Source of the DNA: Lingula anatina
Taxonomy: Eukaryota > Brachiopoda > Lingulata > Lingulida > Lingulidae
DNA: 60,000 bases
Direction of reading: 5' to 3'
NCBI RefSeq assembly: GCF_001039355.2
Contig: NW_019775712.1
Coordinates: 70,688 to 130,687 of the forward strand
Below, piece by piece: positions 37,857-49,600 of the stretch (position 1 is the stretch's first letter; each line of letters starts with the position of its first letter). Both the position numbers and the translations under genes were made by a program. The notes beneath the pieces are model-generated. The model saw only the letters and a list, made by a program, of their open reading frames with translations, had not been told where the DNA came from and made no database searches.

Positions 37857-38043
37857 GATTCCTAGCAAGTCCAAGGAGGACGCGGAGGACGGCACTCCAG
37901 CCAGACGACAGGGCCATGAAATCCGCGCCAGTACACTGGACAGAATCTCTAGAGTGGTTTTCCCGGTCTCTTTCTTAATCTTCAACATGATCTACTGGAC
38001 GGTGTACTCGCTGTGGGAAGATGAAGGACCGGCACACAAATAA
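26899..38043 (+). CDS. Glycine-receptor-like Cys-loop anion channel subunit, 8 exons, 400 residues
   Basis: Exons: 26899-26975, 31564-31628, 32015-32082, 35118-35347, 35699-35781, 36043-36189, 36712-37058, 37858-38043; all junctions are GT-AG and in phase. The product is a plasma-membrane subunit of a pentameric ligand-gated channel. A signal peptide (residues 1 to about 23, core LFLILVLIHLTI) leads the extracellular domain. Loop D is NIFLRRTW with the aromatic and Arg seen in glycine receptors. LDPKKVNDVWVPDLFFSNEK matches the conserved assembly region. The Cys-loop is C154-PMHLEKFPLDTQV-C168, and loop B is ESYAY. M1 is about 246-265, M2 about 268-289 with the anion signature PAR, M3 about 302-324, M4 about 373-392. 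The M3-M4 loop is only about 45 residues. Unlike glycine receptors it lacks the second Cys pair in loop C. Glycine is the best guess for ligand; GABA, glutamate or a modulatory subunit cannot be excluded. Confidence 0.93.
27290..27421. mobile_element. 132-bp MITE with 9-bp target duplication
   Basis: The ends are perfect inverted repeats for 16 bp (TACCCTCTACCAGGGT against the inverted right end, allowing one base) and similar beyond that. AGTGCAGAG flanks it directly on both sides (27281-27289 and 27422-27430). A 9-bp duplication suits Mutator-like or Merlin-like transposases. It lies in intron 1 of the channel gene. Confidence 0.85.
27764..27920. repeat. (CT)n and (GT)n microsatellites
   Basis: A (TC)n run at about 27764-27804 and a (TG)n run at about 27890-27919, both in intron 1 of the channel gene. 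Confidence 0.95.
28911..29094. mobile_element. MITE family A, copy 2 (inverted)
   Basis: Same unit as 1807-2019 in opposite orientation: GCATTCCCATATATTTAGAT at the left, GGGAATGGGGTC at the right, with CTTTTAGTAGGCGGGACAGAC in the middle. Intron 1 of the channel gene. Confidence 0.8.
29232..29512. repeat. Low-complexity patches: (GT)n, G run, C run and A run
   Basis: (GT)n at about 29232-29265, a G run near 29347-29356, then a C run followed by an A run at about 29463-29509. These probably caused the assembly break that follows. Confidence 0.9.
29595..29746. other. Assembly gap, 152 N
   Basis: Unresolved bases in intron 1 of the channel gene. The coding frame joins across the intron without needing an exon here, so no coding loss is implied. 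Confidence 0.99.
31190..31262. repeat. (TTATA)n microsatellite
   Basis: About 13 pentamer units, about 300 bp upstream of exon 2 of the channel gene. It is the same pentamer as at 1687-1733. Confidence 0.95.
32424..32559. mobile_element. 136-bp MITE, first of an adjacent pair
   Basis: Left end CTCAGAGCGCGTTCAGAACA and right end, inverted, CTCAGAGTGTGTTCAGAACA match closely, and the match continues to GATCC-CGG. No protein is encoded. It lies in intron 3 of the channel gene. Confidence 0.8.
32557..32748. mobile_element. 192-bp MITE, second of an adjacent pair
   Basis: Left end AGGCCACATTCACAACAG and inverted right end AGGCTGCATTCATAACAC continue in similarity through GGATC-CGGATCAAAT-TGG, giving arms of about 50 bp. 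It abuts the previous element directly and shares GGATCCGCGG-like internal sequence with it. Confidence 0.75.
33917..34168. mobile_element. 252-bp near-perfect palindromic MITE flanked by TA
   Basis: Starts GGCTTCGTTCACATGCAATG and ends with its exact inverse complement. The two arms of about 120 bp differ at only a couple of bases plus the copy number of a TTTCTATT unit. TA lies at both outer edges (33915-33916 and 34169-34170), as expected for Tc1/mariner-type target duplication. Intron 3 of the channel gene. Confidence 0.9.
34250..34466. mobile_element. MITE family A, copy 3
   Basis: Same orientation as copy 1: TTTTAGATCGATCTATCAC, GGGGAGTCTCACTAGATTAC, GGCTGACAGCTATTTAGCGT and a GATCTAATCTATGAGAATGG end. 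It lies 80 bp from the palindromic MITE. Confidence 0.8.
37792..37857. repeat. (TTA)n microsatellite ending in a splice acceptor
   Basis: About 21 TTA units run up to TATAG, which is the acceptor of the last exon of the channel gene. There is no ordinary pyrimidine tract between the repeat and the exon. Confidence 0.95.
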
Positions 38044-40207
38044 AGGACAGGAATGACAGAGAGTTACTGACCTTGTTCATCTTTATTTGCTTTCAGTGTG
38101 AAATATTCGATACCCGCGTGAGACTTAAAGTCAGTTGCACAACCGTATTTCATCCAGCTAAACGCGTCACAAACGTCATTATTATCACGTACTGATAAAT
38201 GTTACATTGCAATTTTAATTAAAACCAGCACATACCCCAGTTACAATTAACTCTCTTTGTAAATTTACTTTTGACCAAGTTATACAAGATTTGGCATTTA
38301 TGAACAGATGCATCGTTTTGTTTAAAATTTTCATCAAAAATACAATCCTCCCTTTATATTTCCTAGATGCATAGCCCATTTCAGTATAAAGTAACAAAAT
38401 TATTATTCCGAGGATAACTATAAACTTATTTTCTCAACCAAGCATTGTGTTAGTGCACAGCTGTCGCAATGGGGACCCAACTCCGACCGCGAAGACGCCA
38501 ACATTGTGTTGGCTGCCTTATACGTCAATTTCTCACTGCAGGGAGAAGAGTTTGGGCATCCCATATTATATCCAATGAGTACTAGCAACACGCGGATGGA
38601 ATTCATGATTTCTGCGACTTAAAATGCTTCATTTTAACGCTCTTTTATTTAACACAAACAAAAACTGGCTACATGTACTGTCGTTTAGAACATGATCAAT
38701 TTGTTTCATAACTGACAACATGGACAATATAACCAGATTTACAAGTAGAAATTTAAACTGGATTCGATTTACATTGAAAAAAGTCTGTGAAGTCTGTGTT
38801 TATCAGTAGTTTTCTCATTTTATTTCATTTACATTTTTCATATCAAAAGACAATATAACAAAATGCCCAAGAAAATCCTGCTCAAAGTGACATTTCTAGG
38901 GTTTTTTTAATAAATTTTTTCTAAGAACATGTGGTAGTAATTGTCAATCCTGCACACTGAATGCAGGACCTTACACAAAGTTCTATTGCACTGTTCAATG
39001 TCTAAACTGTATTATACAATAAACAACGATAAAAATGTAATGTTTGCAAATAAAAGTCTTCACTACATTGGCTGGAGTCAAAAATTTCATTAGTGATACA
39101 TCAAAGCAACACTTTGCTTCTTTTTTGGCCTTCTTCAGTGAAATATAAATAAATATTCTTTAATACAAAATTTTATCGAACCTGTTTGACAATGGTGCCT
39201 CAACTTCCGAACAGACTGGAAGATAAGACTGGAAGTTGAGATTCCCTTCTCTGTGTGGTGTTTCATTTCATCCTTAACATCCTAAACATGATTATAAAAA
39301 GTGATCATACAAGCAATGAACAAAATAAACAGACAATGAATTAATCTCTCCTGCTCTTACTTCAAAACGCGTAGGTTTAGATGACCATCCAAATGTGCTC
39401 TTTCATCAACTCTCAAACAACTGCATTCCTGTGACACTGAATACATAGAGATTGTACTTAGGGAAACAGTTTAAATCTACACCACTGCTGATCACATAGC
39501 AAGTAGCACAACTGGGCACATATCCACGTACATCCGTAGTTACAGCAGGTGCTTAGTCATTGAGGTGCACAGAGATAGGGGTCCTGTGACATGTTTTTCA
39601 CCCAAAACTAAACAACTGTTACAGCAATACATCCTTAACTCCATCGTGATTTGATAAAACAATGAAAATAAATATAAAAATGTGATAACTCTGGAGATGT
39701 GATAGCTTTGGAGATTTTCTTAGCAATGTATGTCTTAGCAGCATTATTAGTTTCAGGAAGAACACCAAGACCATACCATACTTTGCCAGAGCACAAAGAC
39801 ACAGGGCTAGGTCTCCTGCATTTATCACTGACTGGACAATGTCCAGTACTTACTGACCACCTTCCATCACATCACTGACAGCGATTGCTTTACACCATGA
39901 ACAAGAGAATACAGTGAAGGACCTAAATATTGGTTAACCTCTTTGGTATCAGCTCTCCTAGCAGGAGAAGATAAAGACGGAATAACCAGCGATTCCTCTT
40001 CCAAGCAGACTGCAGCACAAGTAATGATACACACATGCACATAACCACAGCTTCACAACGCTGACGTGCTGTTATACCAGTGTCACCAAATAAAAAGATA
40101 TTTTCTGATTGTCATTTGAAGTCAGCGAGGCTGGTGACACCGAGCTGGGGGGACATGTGTTACTGCCCATCTGTACTTCATAGAGTGCCGTACTCAAGGA
40201 ATGACAG
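38044..40207. other. Convergent spacer between channel gene and ELMOD2
   Basis: It holds the 3' untranslated regions of the two tail-to-tail genes. AATAAA-like hexamers occur on both strands, but none stands out. No additional coding exon or structural repeat was seen. Confidence 0.6.
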
Positions 40208-43200
40208 TCACTTAGCCTCACTTGTGACACACTTCATAGATAAAGTGGCATTTCTGTCCTTCAGATGCATTACAATCCTTTTAGCAAACTTGGCCTTTAC
40301 TTTGTTGAACTCCATGATGTGGGGCTTCTCTGCAAGCCAGAACTTGTCAAATTCATGGAAAAGATAGCCTAAAAGAACAAGCGAAACAAAATTCAGTTTT
40401 TTTTTCACAAAAAGTTATTCTCTAACTTTTCAAGGAATTCATTTAATACAGCAGTATACAGCAGTTAAAAATTGTGAAACCTCTAAATTAACTTTGAATC
40501 CTACAGCTCAGCAATAAACATGTATCTCTCATAGTAAGAAACATGCTGTTTGGTTCCAACCAGAAATGTACCAGTTTACTTTTCGCATACACAAATAAAC
40601 ACCTATTATTTCCCAAACATGTAGGCCCTTTTTACACTGCACAGTTCACGTTTTTTCATACCATTATTTGAATTTGACAACTTATTAGCCATAATAGTGT
40701 AAGAAAATCGCCTAAATGGAGCCCCCACTATTGAAACAACCAGATTACTGGATTCAATTAGATTGGTACATTGAGGCTTGTGAAGGATAATAGATCATAA
40801 CGTAATTGCAGGGCCAGTCAAAGTGGTATGATACAGAAAACTTTTCCATTCAATGTGAACAGGGCCGTGGAACAGTTAGCCATTCTGTTCAGGCAAGGAG
40901 GCAGGCAGTACTTACAATATACTTGATGGAAGTGATCTAGCTTAGGTTTGCCCTGTACCACATTGTAGAAGTGTGTCTTGAGAGCTCCTGAGATCAACAA
41001 CTGATGAGCCACCCCCGTCAGGTTAATACCAACTATAGCAAAAGAATACCTGAAATATACAGCAATTTGTAATTATACTTTATTATAGAGCTATTATCAT
41101 TATTATCATTTCTTAAATAAGTGCATGTCTGACAAAGGCCAGAACATCTTTTACTGAACTTTTTTTAAAATCATATACCGACTGAGTAGGACCTTTTCAG
41201 CAAACAAAGTCAAAGAGTTTTTTATCCTTACAGCATTATAAAAACCAAAGAAATATTGAAAACTGATATTGTGAGTTAGAAATGAATGGAAGAAATATAA
41301 AACCATCATTGTTTGTTCTACGTGTTCTTCTTTGTCACAGGTGTTTGAAAAATAATCCGCAGATTTTCTAATGAAATCTTTACATGACAAACATGTTTAT
41401 CCTTACTAAAACTATATATGTAAAGGTTCTATCATATGGACATATGGCACAGGCGACATCTGTTATTTTTCATATGTTAAGGTGACTGACACTAGAGGTT
41501 ATGAACAGAACTGATCAGTCAAAAGGTAAAGCACACAGTATCTTAAAGACATCAGAAACTTTCTTAAATTTCAGATCACTGCAAATACTCACAACAGCAT
41601 TTAACTGCCTTCGACAAGGACATTATGTATTTTCTGCCTTTGTTAAATTGTTAGTATACAACCTAAATCGAAAAGTTACGGATATCCAATTTTGTTGGTG
41701 AGCCATAAATTAATAATGAGAAGAGAGCTGCTTTGGTGGGGGTCAGTACTATCTGAGTGCTTTTCTCATTCACCACGCAATTTTAGACTGGGTTCCCATG
41801 CCTAGATCGATCCAACAGGATCGGTCCATCTCCACGGGGTCCCTCGCTAAATTGCTTTCAGCCCAAGCAGCTTAGACGTCTGGGACGCCCACCTAAGCTG
41901 CTAAACGATAGTTAATTACCCCCTATCAGCTTCAGCAGGTGTGACAGACACCTAAGCCGCCCATGTTAATTGCAATTAAACAAGAATCCGCATTGGATAT
42001 AGTTTGATCCAAAGTTAGTATTAGTATTAGTATGATAGTCTCTGGGAATGGTCTCTTAGTCATAAGTGGTATGATACTGGTTGGGTCAGTCTTACCCATA
42101 CTGAGGATGGTGTGAGTGAGCCAACACTTGTCTTGCCGTGGAGTTATGCTGCGTGGCAAAATACCTGAAACAGACAAAAAAATCCTTTGACTTATTCATA
42201 TCAAACACTGCAATTTTCTCATATAGCAAATAATGCCAAAAAGTATCTTATTGAAAAAAGTTTAGAGACAAAAATCAAAACTATGAAATGCTTCATATGA
42301 TATTTCTGATGGCTCACAAACATGATACAACTTTTATGCACGTCTTAAAATCAATGCCAACATCCGTTCATTCAACTATCATAAATGCACACGATAAACT
42401 GGAAGGCTTAATTATAAAATGTAAAGTATAATTAATTGTTGAAATTGCATGTCCAAATTGCACTAGAAACAAGGACAAGACTGAGATAGAACAAACAGAT
42501 AAGGACATACCTAGAAATAGGATTTATTTCTGATAGGTAGGGGGAGGGGATTGACATTCACCACCTTTATGTCCAAAAACTTGTTAACTAAAGCAAAATT
42601 TCATTTTTTGGGGGGCAATTTCTTAACAAGGATTAATTGATGGGTACAAAGGTACTCTTTTTCAGAAATAGAGTCCACTTTAGAAATTGCTGGTAACAGG
42701 CACAATATATAACACAAGTTATTCCTTCTTTGATTTAAAAACAAATATCATTGCATCTGGATCCAAGCTAGATTTTGCTCTTTCTAATGCACTTGTTCCT
42801 CAAATGTGGTTTCTCGGTTTAAGACCTCCAGCTAGTATATACCACAACAATTTCATGCTTTCATGGATAAAGAGCAATTGCACAGTTTTTATCAAAACAA
42901 CAGCACGTCCCACCCATGTTATCAACTTTGTTCAGAAAAGAAATCCACAACTTTACAAGAATGATTTTCTTTAATCATCTAATTGCAAGATGATGCACCT
43001 ATGCATACATTTCCACGACTTATTAGATATAGCAACACCAAGGGAGGTTCCCCCAAACCAAACCCAATGTAACATGAAATTCCCTTTAAAACAAGTAAAC
43101 TGCCACAGTCTCTGATCACTGGTGGCGCATTATACTGGTAAGAAATCCACCGGTGCCATCCCTTCCCCTTGTACCAACTGCCACGCTGTCACTCAAGCCA

Positions 43201-43646
43201 AACCTGGCGATAGCATCATCAGCTCAAACTAGTCATTTGGCCATTAGTATCATTATCATCACTTTAAGTGGCAGTAATCCCAGATCTCAGCGAGCTTTGA
43301 TAGACAGCCCTTCATTTCCTTGTCTACAGGACTTGCCACTTACGCAGGTTTTTAATTCAAATAGATCTAATAATGGCCGTTTGCTTTGTCATATGTATTT
43401 GATCACCAAGTGCATACTGATATACCATGTCACTCTCGTCTCCAGTATAATGCAACATGTATTACTGCACTGGTTCCTGTATTTTCTTGTTAATTCTTGG
43501 TGTACTATTTCCTCAACCATGTTTCTTGCCATTAGAAATATAGTTATGACAGTGTCAATGTCATTTCAGATGGTTCATCTGCATTAAATCAGAACCAAAA
43601 GAAGAAAATTCTCTCTCTCTCTCTCTCTGTGTACACACGTGTCCCC

Positions 43647-43694
<48 letters not shown>

Positions 43695-46600
43695 GGTGCA
43701 CCATAACAGAAAGTGCTTCCTCCCTCCCCCTGCATTACAGAAGGCAAGTATCTTTCTATAACACAATAAACAATATGTTTGCATTGCATCTTTTTAAATT
43801 GCAGATCCCAATATAGAGACTGGTGTCTAGATCTTGTACTAGAACAGCTAGCAGATGTCCAAGTTTGCTCAGCAGATTTTATCACGTCCTGGGGGAGGGG
43901 GGGGGGGGGGGCTCCCAGCTGTCAGTACACTGACATAGCCTGATGACATGCCAAAACTTCCATCATCACAAATTAAGAAGAAACCCAATAATCTGATATC
44001 TAACTAACTAATTGGCCTTGACACCCCTCATATCTACATGCCATAGATCACTTGAGGGAGTACTGTAGTCTGAATGTCTAGAGATTGGTAGAGGGGTATA
44101 TTATAATACAAATCATTAGGGGGGTATATTATAATACAAATCATTAAAGAAAAGTGTGAAATACATACAGAAGATTTTGTAGTCCCAGGAGTCCCATTCC
44201 CCTGAAGTCTGTCATGGGGTCGTCACCTTGGAAGCCAATGTCTCCCCACTGCCTGTTATATCTGGACTGGAGAGGAACGTCTGGCATCAGCTTCCGCCAT
44301 AACTAGAACAATAATAACAACAGCATTAACATGTTATAGCTATTTAACATTGTCTTTATTTATTTATTTTTTCTTGACATTACAGATACAAATATTTGTG
44401 GAAGCATTGTCAATTTGACAAGATTCCAACCAACCCTTTAAAAGAAAATGACAAAAAAAATATATCTTAAAAAATGACAAAGACAACATGAACAGGAGAC
44501 TATAATATTGGGAATAATCTCTGTCTTATCAGCTTAAAAAAGAGACCGATGTTGACTCAGTATTTTATCAGTTTAAAAAATGAAATTAACGTCACTTCAG
44601 TTGCACTTAAAGTGAAATATGATCAGGAAAGCAGAGCTCTGGTCCAGCACCTCCCGGGCAGATTAAATCTGATCTCACGGCCAGCAATTGAAATCCCTTC
44701 TTTAGAATGGACCCTCATCCAAGGTATACAATGATCTTCTAATTCTTACTATTATCCCCACTTTACAAACCAACAATCACTCCAACCCAGTAAACAAACA
44801 CTGTCATAAATACAGGCACCTGATACAGATATAACAGTGTATTATGTGGAACAAGTAACGCTTGGACTCCAGTGTCATCAAGTCAAGTGAATTGTGATCA
44901 GTCTGAGTAGAAAACCTCCATGCTATTATATATATTTTAGACAGTAACAACAGTGTTTTCCATGTAACTTAATACATGAATATACCAGGCCAATGATGTA
45001 GATAGTGTGTGGTAAGTGGAGGTACTGACAGAGAACACTTGTGTGAACTGGTGTCCCTGAACTTATCATTGCCCTTTTCAGCACAAAAATGTGGCAATTG
45101 AAAAAGTTATTTTTCTTCTTTCTTTTCTCTGTTGAGGTGTTCTTTTTGTGGTCTACACATTGTGACACCTCAGCCACACATGGCAAAACATGTGTTGGTT
45201 GCTTTCTTCTACTTCTTTCTCCTCCTTTTTCTTTCTTTCTTTCTTTTTTGCAAATGCATCAAAGCTTTATGTTTATATACCAACACATGTTGGTATTAAC
45301 ACCCAGATTAACACGTAACACATTCACTTCTGAGAATCAAAATAATGAATGTAAGAAAAAAAATGCAGTAAACATCATACCTCAAGTAACATTTCTTCAT
45401 GTCTGTTGTTCTCTGATGAGTATGGTGTTTTCCTAACGCTCTCCAGTTCTGTGATGAATTCTCTGTAGCCACAGATCTGTGTGAGACATATATGGATTGT
45501 AGGTTGGAACCTGGAAAAGAATTAAACATGCATGCTTTAACTCAAAGTGAAGAAATAGTGTTTAATGATAGTGAGAAGATCCAATGGCTATGACTTTGAC
45601 ATTAACTGCAAAAGTGGTATAAAAATATGAAATTAAAACTTCAGTGAAAAAAAAATACATTCCACATAAATAAAATGTGAATTGGTATTTTTATATTCAT
45701 ATAATTTGAGCCTTCTGGTTGCTATGAGTATTGCACCTCCTTACTGAACAGTTTAAGTCTAAGAGAGGGGCCTTGTAAAAAAGAAGATGGAACCTTACAA
45801 AAATAATATATATTTAAATATAAAAATAATATATATCTATAGTTTTCTTCTGGTATCACTGGATTCTAGTCTTGTCTTGCCTGGACATTACACAATTTAA
45901 ATGTCCACTACTGTCCACTACTGTCCAGTGACCCAAGCCAAGACCGACACCTGTCATCTCTGACCTCCCAGGTGCTGGAGTCACGGGATACCAGAACAGA
46001 AACAAAGCTACTGACAACAACAACAAACAATGCCAAGGACTTGGGTCAAGGTGAGCATCTGCTCAAGTTTTATTTTTGTTTGCTTGGTTTTTCTAACTCC
46101 TTGTGAAAAGTATTTGTGACAATGACAAATCAAATAAAATTCTTCTTAAGCACAGACAACAGGCATAAAGAAACTCACTATGGACTAAAACATGTTAATT
46201 CTTAATAAAAAAGGATGATATCCATAAATATGATAAATAAGGAGAGATTTTCTCTAGAGTCACTTTATTTGAAAAAAAAAAAAAAAAAAAAAAAAACTCT
46301 ACCTCAGCTGCCTTTGTTACTGTTATAAATTTATACCATCAGCTGCCTTTTTTTTTTATACCTTCAACCATAATAAATTGGACAATCTTCACAGACTTAA
46401 GATTGTTTTTGCAGAGTTCTCAGCATAGCAAGGAGCAGCTCTAGTCACAGCCAATACAATCACTAATCCAGGTGTCTGTAGCTAGAGCCTATCATAGAGC
46501 TATGTGACAGATGTGCAGGTGTCAGGTGAGACAGGTGGGGCCTGCAGGTAAAGCAGATGGGCATACCTGGACACTAAGTCCCCTAGGTGGACCCCAGGCC

Positions 46601-49600
46601 CAGATATGTGGTGGAATGCTAACTCGCAGGTGGAAATGCCAATACTGTTCTTTCCAAGACCTCCCTTTAACAGAGATTTATTCCTTAACTCAATGCTGTT
46701 CCAGATTGGAATGAGTATGAACCTTTAGGCTGAAGGTTTAAAATCCTCTAAATAATATCAAGTTACTATTGAATCTTTTTTCATTACAGCTTGATTAAGC
46801 AATTGACCAGAAATGGTGGTAAGCTATCCTAGCTGTCATGTAAAATATGCTATTAGTGAAGAATAATTCATTCTGTCAGCCACTGTGAACTATCTGCCAG
46901 TCATCTCTCAGAAATACTCTGATGTTTGCTTATAATTTCCTGACAATTTCATCATTTTAAATGATATTCAAGACATCCAGCTATTTCACATTGTTTTTAA
47001 CAGAACAGCAACAATGAGGTGCCCAGTTGTAGCTAGTATGTCACTGCATGGGATAATGCATTCTACCAACTGAAACAAGTAACCTGGCTGTGAATAAATT
47101 AACACCAGTTGGGCTCATTTTAATGTCACAATGAATTTTGGATTCATATATAGCTGAATCAAGTCATAAAGACAATTAAGTCATATAACAGAGACAAATA
47201 CTACAAATCCACCAAAAACCTGACAGTTGACACATTAAACCTTCCCTCAGCACTAAGAGACAGATAGGCCAATTAAAGTCATAATAACTCTTCGTTTTGG
47301 CCAAAAATACGATTTTCCTGGAAAAAATGGCAATTTTCCCGTACTTACCAATGGTCAACGACCCCATTCCTGCATTCAAAGTTAATCCAGGGTTTTTTTC
47401 CTAAACGTACAGTTTTTTGTTAAAATCTCTTAAGAGATTTTAACTGACGGAGCCCTCTCGTATCGAGCGATAGTTTCTGGTGACCTACTTAAAACCGCGG
47501 GAAAAGCAGACAACAACAACACTATATAACAATATTATAAGATTCATAAGATATATTCGTCTTTTTGCTCAAAATGCATTTATATCTACGATGTGTGCAA
47601 TTCTGGGCTTTTCGTTATCCGACGCACTGTACAATAACTCGCAACTTACGTCTGAGGGTTTCCTGCCATGTTATTTTGGTCTCGAATGAACGCGAGAATC
47701 CGCGTGACACCAAAACGTCATTGGCAACGGATGCACTTGTCGACCGCGAAGAAAGGCATCGAAAGCCCAAGTGACAAGCACAGATTTTAGTTTTACTACA
47801 GTAACAGTCGTTTTAGTGGAAAAATGCAATAGAATATATTTCCAGGCGTTGTTTACAATGTATTTCTTGCGGAATTTTGAATCTCAAAGGAAGAGTTATT
47901 ATTGCTTTAAGGCTTGAATAGGTCAATTACAAAGCATACTGTCACATGCCTTTTGCGAGTTTTTTATGGGACATTCAATTCCTCCCTTTGTTAAGATTAC
48001 CACTGCTGTCAGAACTGTTCTTTTTACATTCACAACTAAAGGACCATCAATTCACGTCAATCTAAACACTCCACCTGCACAAAGTTTACTTCTCTGTTGC
48101 ACAGTTTATTTACCTGATGGTCTGCGAGGTAAATTTCCCAGGGCTATGGAGATCATGGGAGGCCATTACTGTCTTCTACACAGAGGATACTGTGTCACTT
48201 GTTTTGAACTAAAACCCTGAGAACTCTGACCACTGCATGCTCACAAGGAGACTTCCCACTACCTTACAATGGAGGAGGCTGTAATCTGCTTGGGAACAAT
48301 TTCTTTTAACACTGGTGTGGTTTTTACGCAGAGTGCTTATCAAGTTCTAAAATCTGATGAATTTGGGATATGATAATGACTGCAAAACAATTTGCTAAAT
48401 GTAATTCAAAAATATTCCTCTGGGCAGCAATTAATTAGAATAAAAACAAAGGACTGAAATTTGTCCTGCAGAGAATTGAACTCCATTAACAAGAGTCCAC
48501 AGAAAATGTGCCAAAAAAAGCTTTATGCTTTAATCATTTTCATATTTTCATTATTTCACTGCCAGAATCCAATTAAAACACTGCTGCCTGGAGTGAAACT
48601 AATTAATTTTTACCAAGCTGTGGAAACAGTAAAACTTCTGTATAAATCATCCCGACCTTAAATTTGAGTAAAAAATGTGGGCTCCAGCAACTGTGCAAGA
48701 TTAGCTCACATTCATTTCTCCCAAGATGGTGAATCAAATTATTTTCCTGAACCATTTGTAATCATGTAACAAAACCTGAGATAACAATACTTGTAAGTCT
48801 CGACTTGTAGATTAATGTTATGGATGTTACTCCACAAAATCAATTTTGTTGTGAAAGAAAATAAAGACAGCAACTTGTAACATATACATGTGCATGTGTG
48901 TAAATCATCACTGCATACTTCCACATACTCTTACAATTTTCTGAAATTAACTGAAGTCACAAAGAGCACACTTTTCTTATAGATATTTCTTGTAAATACA
49001 GACCACAATACACAAACCAGATACTCTGTTCACCAAAAACATTTGGAACATTTTTGTTTAATTACAAAAAATAGAATTCAATTACTAGTTGTAGTGCTGT
49101 TAATCCAATAGACAACAAACATTTTGCAACTTGATGCAGGAAGATCAACAAAAAGGAATCTCCCAGACAAAATAAACAATTTCTGCCACTAGATCTAACT
49201 GGTAATCCCACTAGTGACACCTTCCTCCTACAACCTGAGCAGTAAGCAAACATGGTCATCCTCACGTGTCGTTACTCTGAAGATATGTATAAATGATGGC
49301 AATCTGAACCCATCATCTAACTGGGCCCCCTCAGGAAAACACAACAGAGATGATCTGATGCTTCCTTTCCCCTCAGATGACACTGTGTTGGCAGATATTC
49401 TTATCAAAGAAACTTAATGTTACATATCTCAGACACAAATCTTTATCCTGGAAAAAAGACCTGCTGATATTTCCTTGATTCTTTCATTATAGTTCACTGA
49501 CTGATCTCCCTAAGACTCAAAGTAAATAAGATATCCTGGATTATATTTGCCTTGCTCCTCTAGCCAATGTTATTCAGCATTACCATTTTTTTGTATTATA

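Noticed and set aside
37671-37988. 105-codon minus-strand frame with poly-Asn
   Set aside because: It is the TTA microsatellite and the last channel exon read backwards.
43153-43587. 144-codon plus-strand frame in an ELMOD2 intron
   Set aside because: Composition is low-information, no recognisable motif, and it is antisense within an intron.
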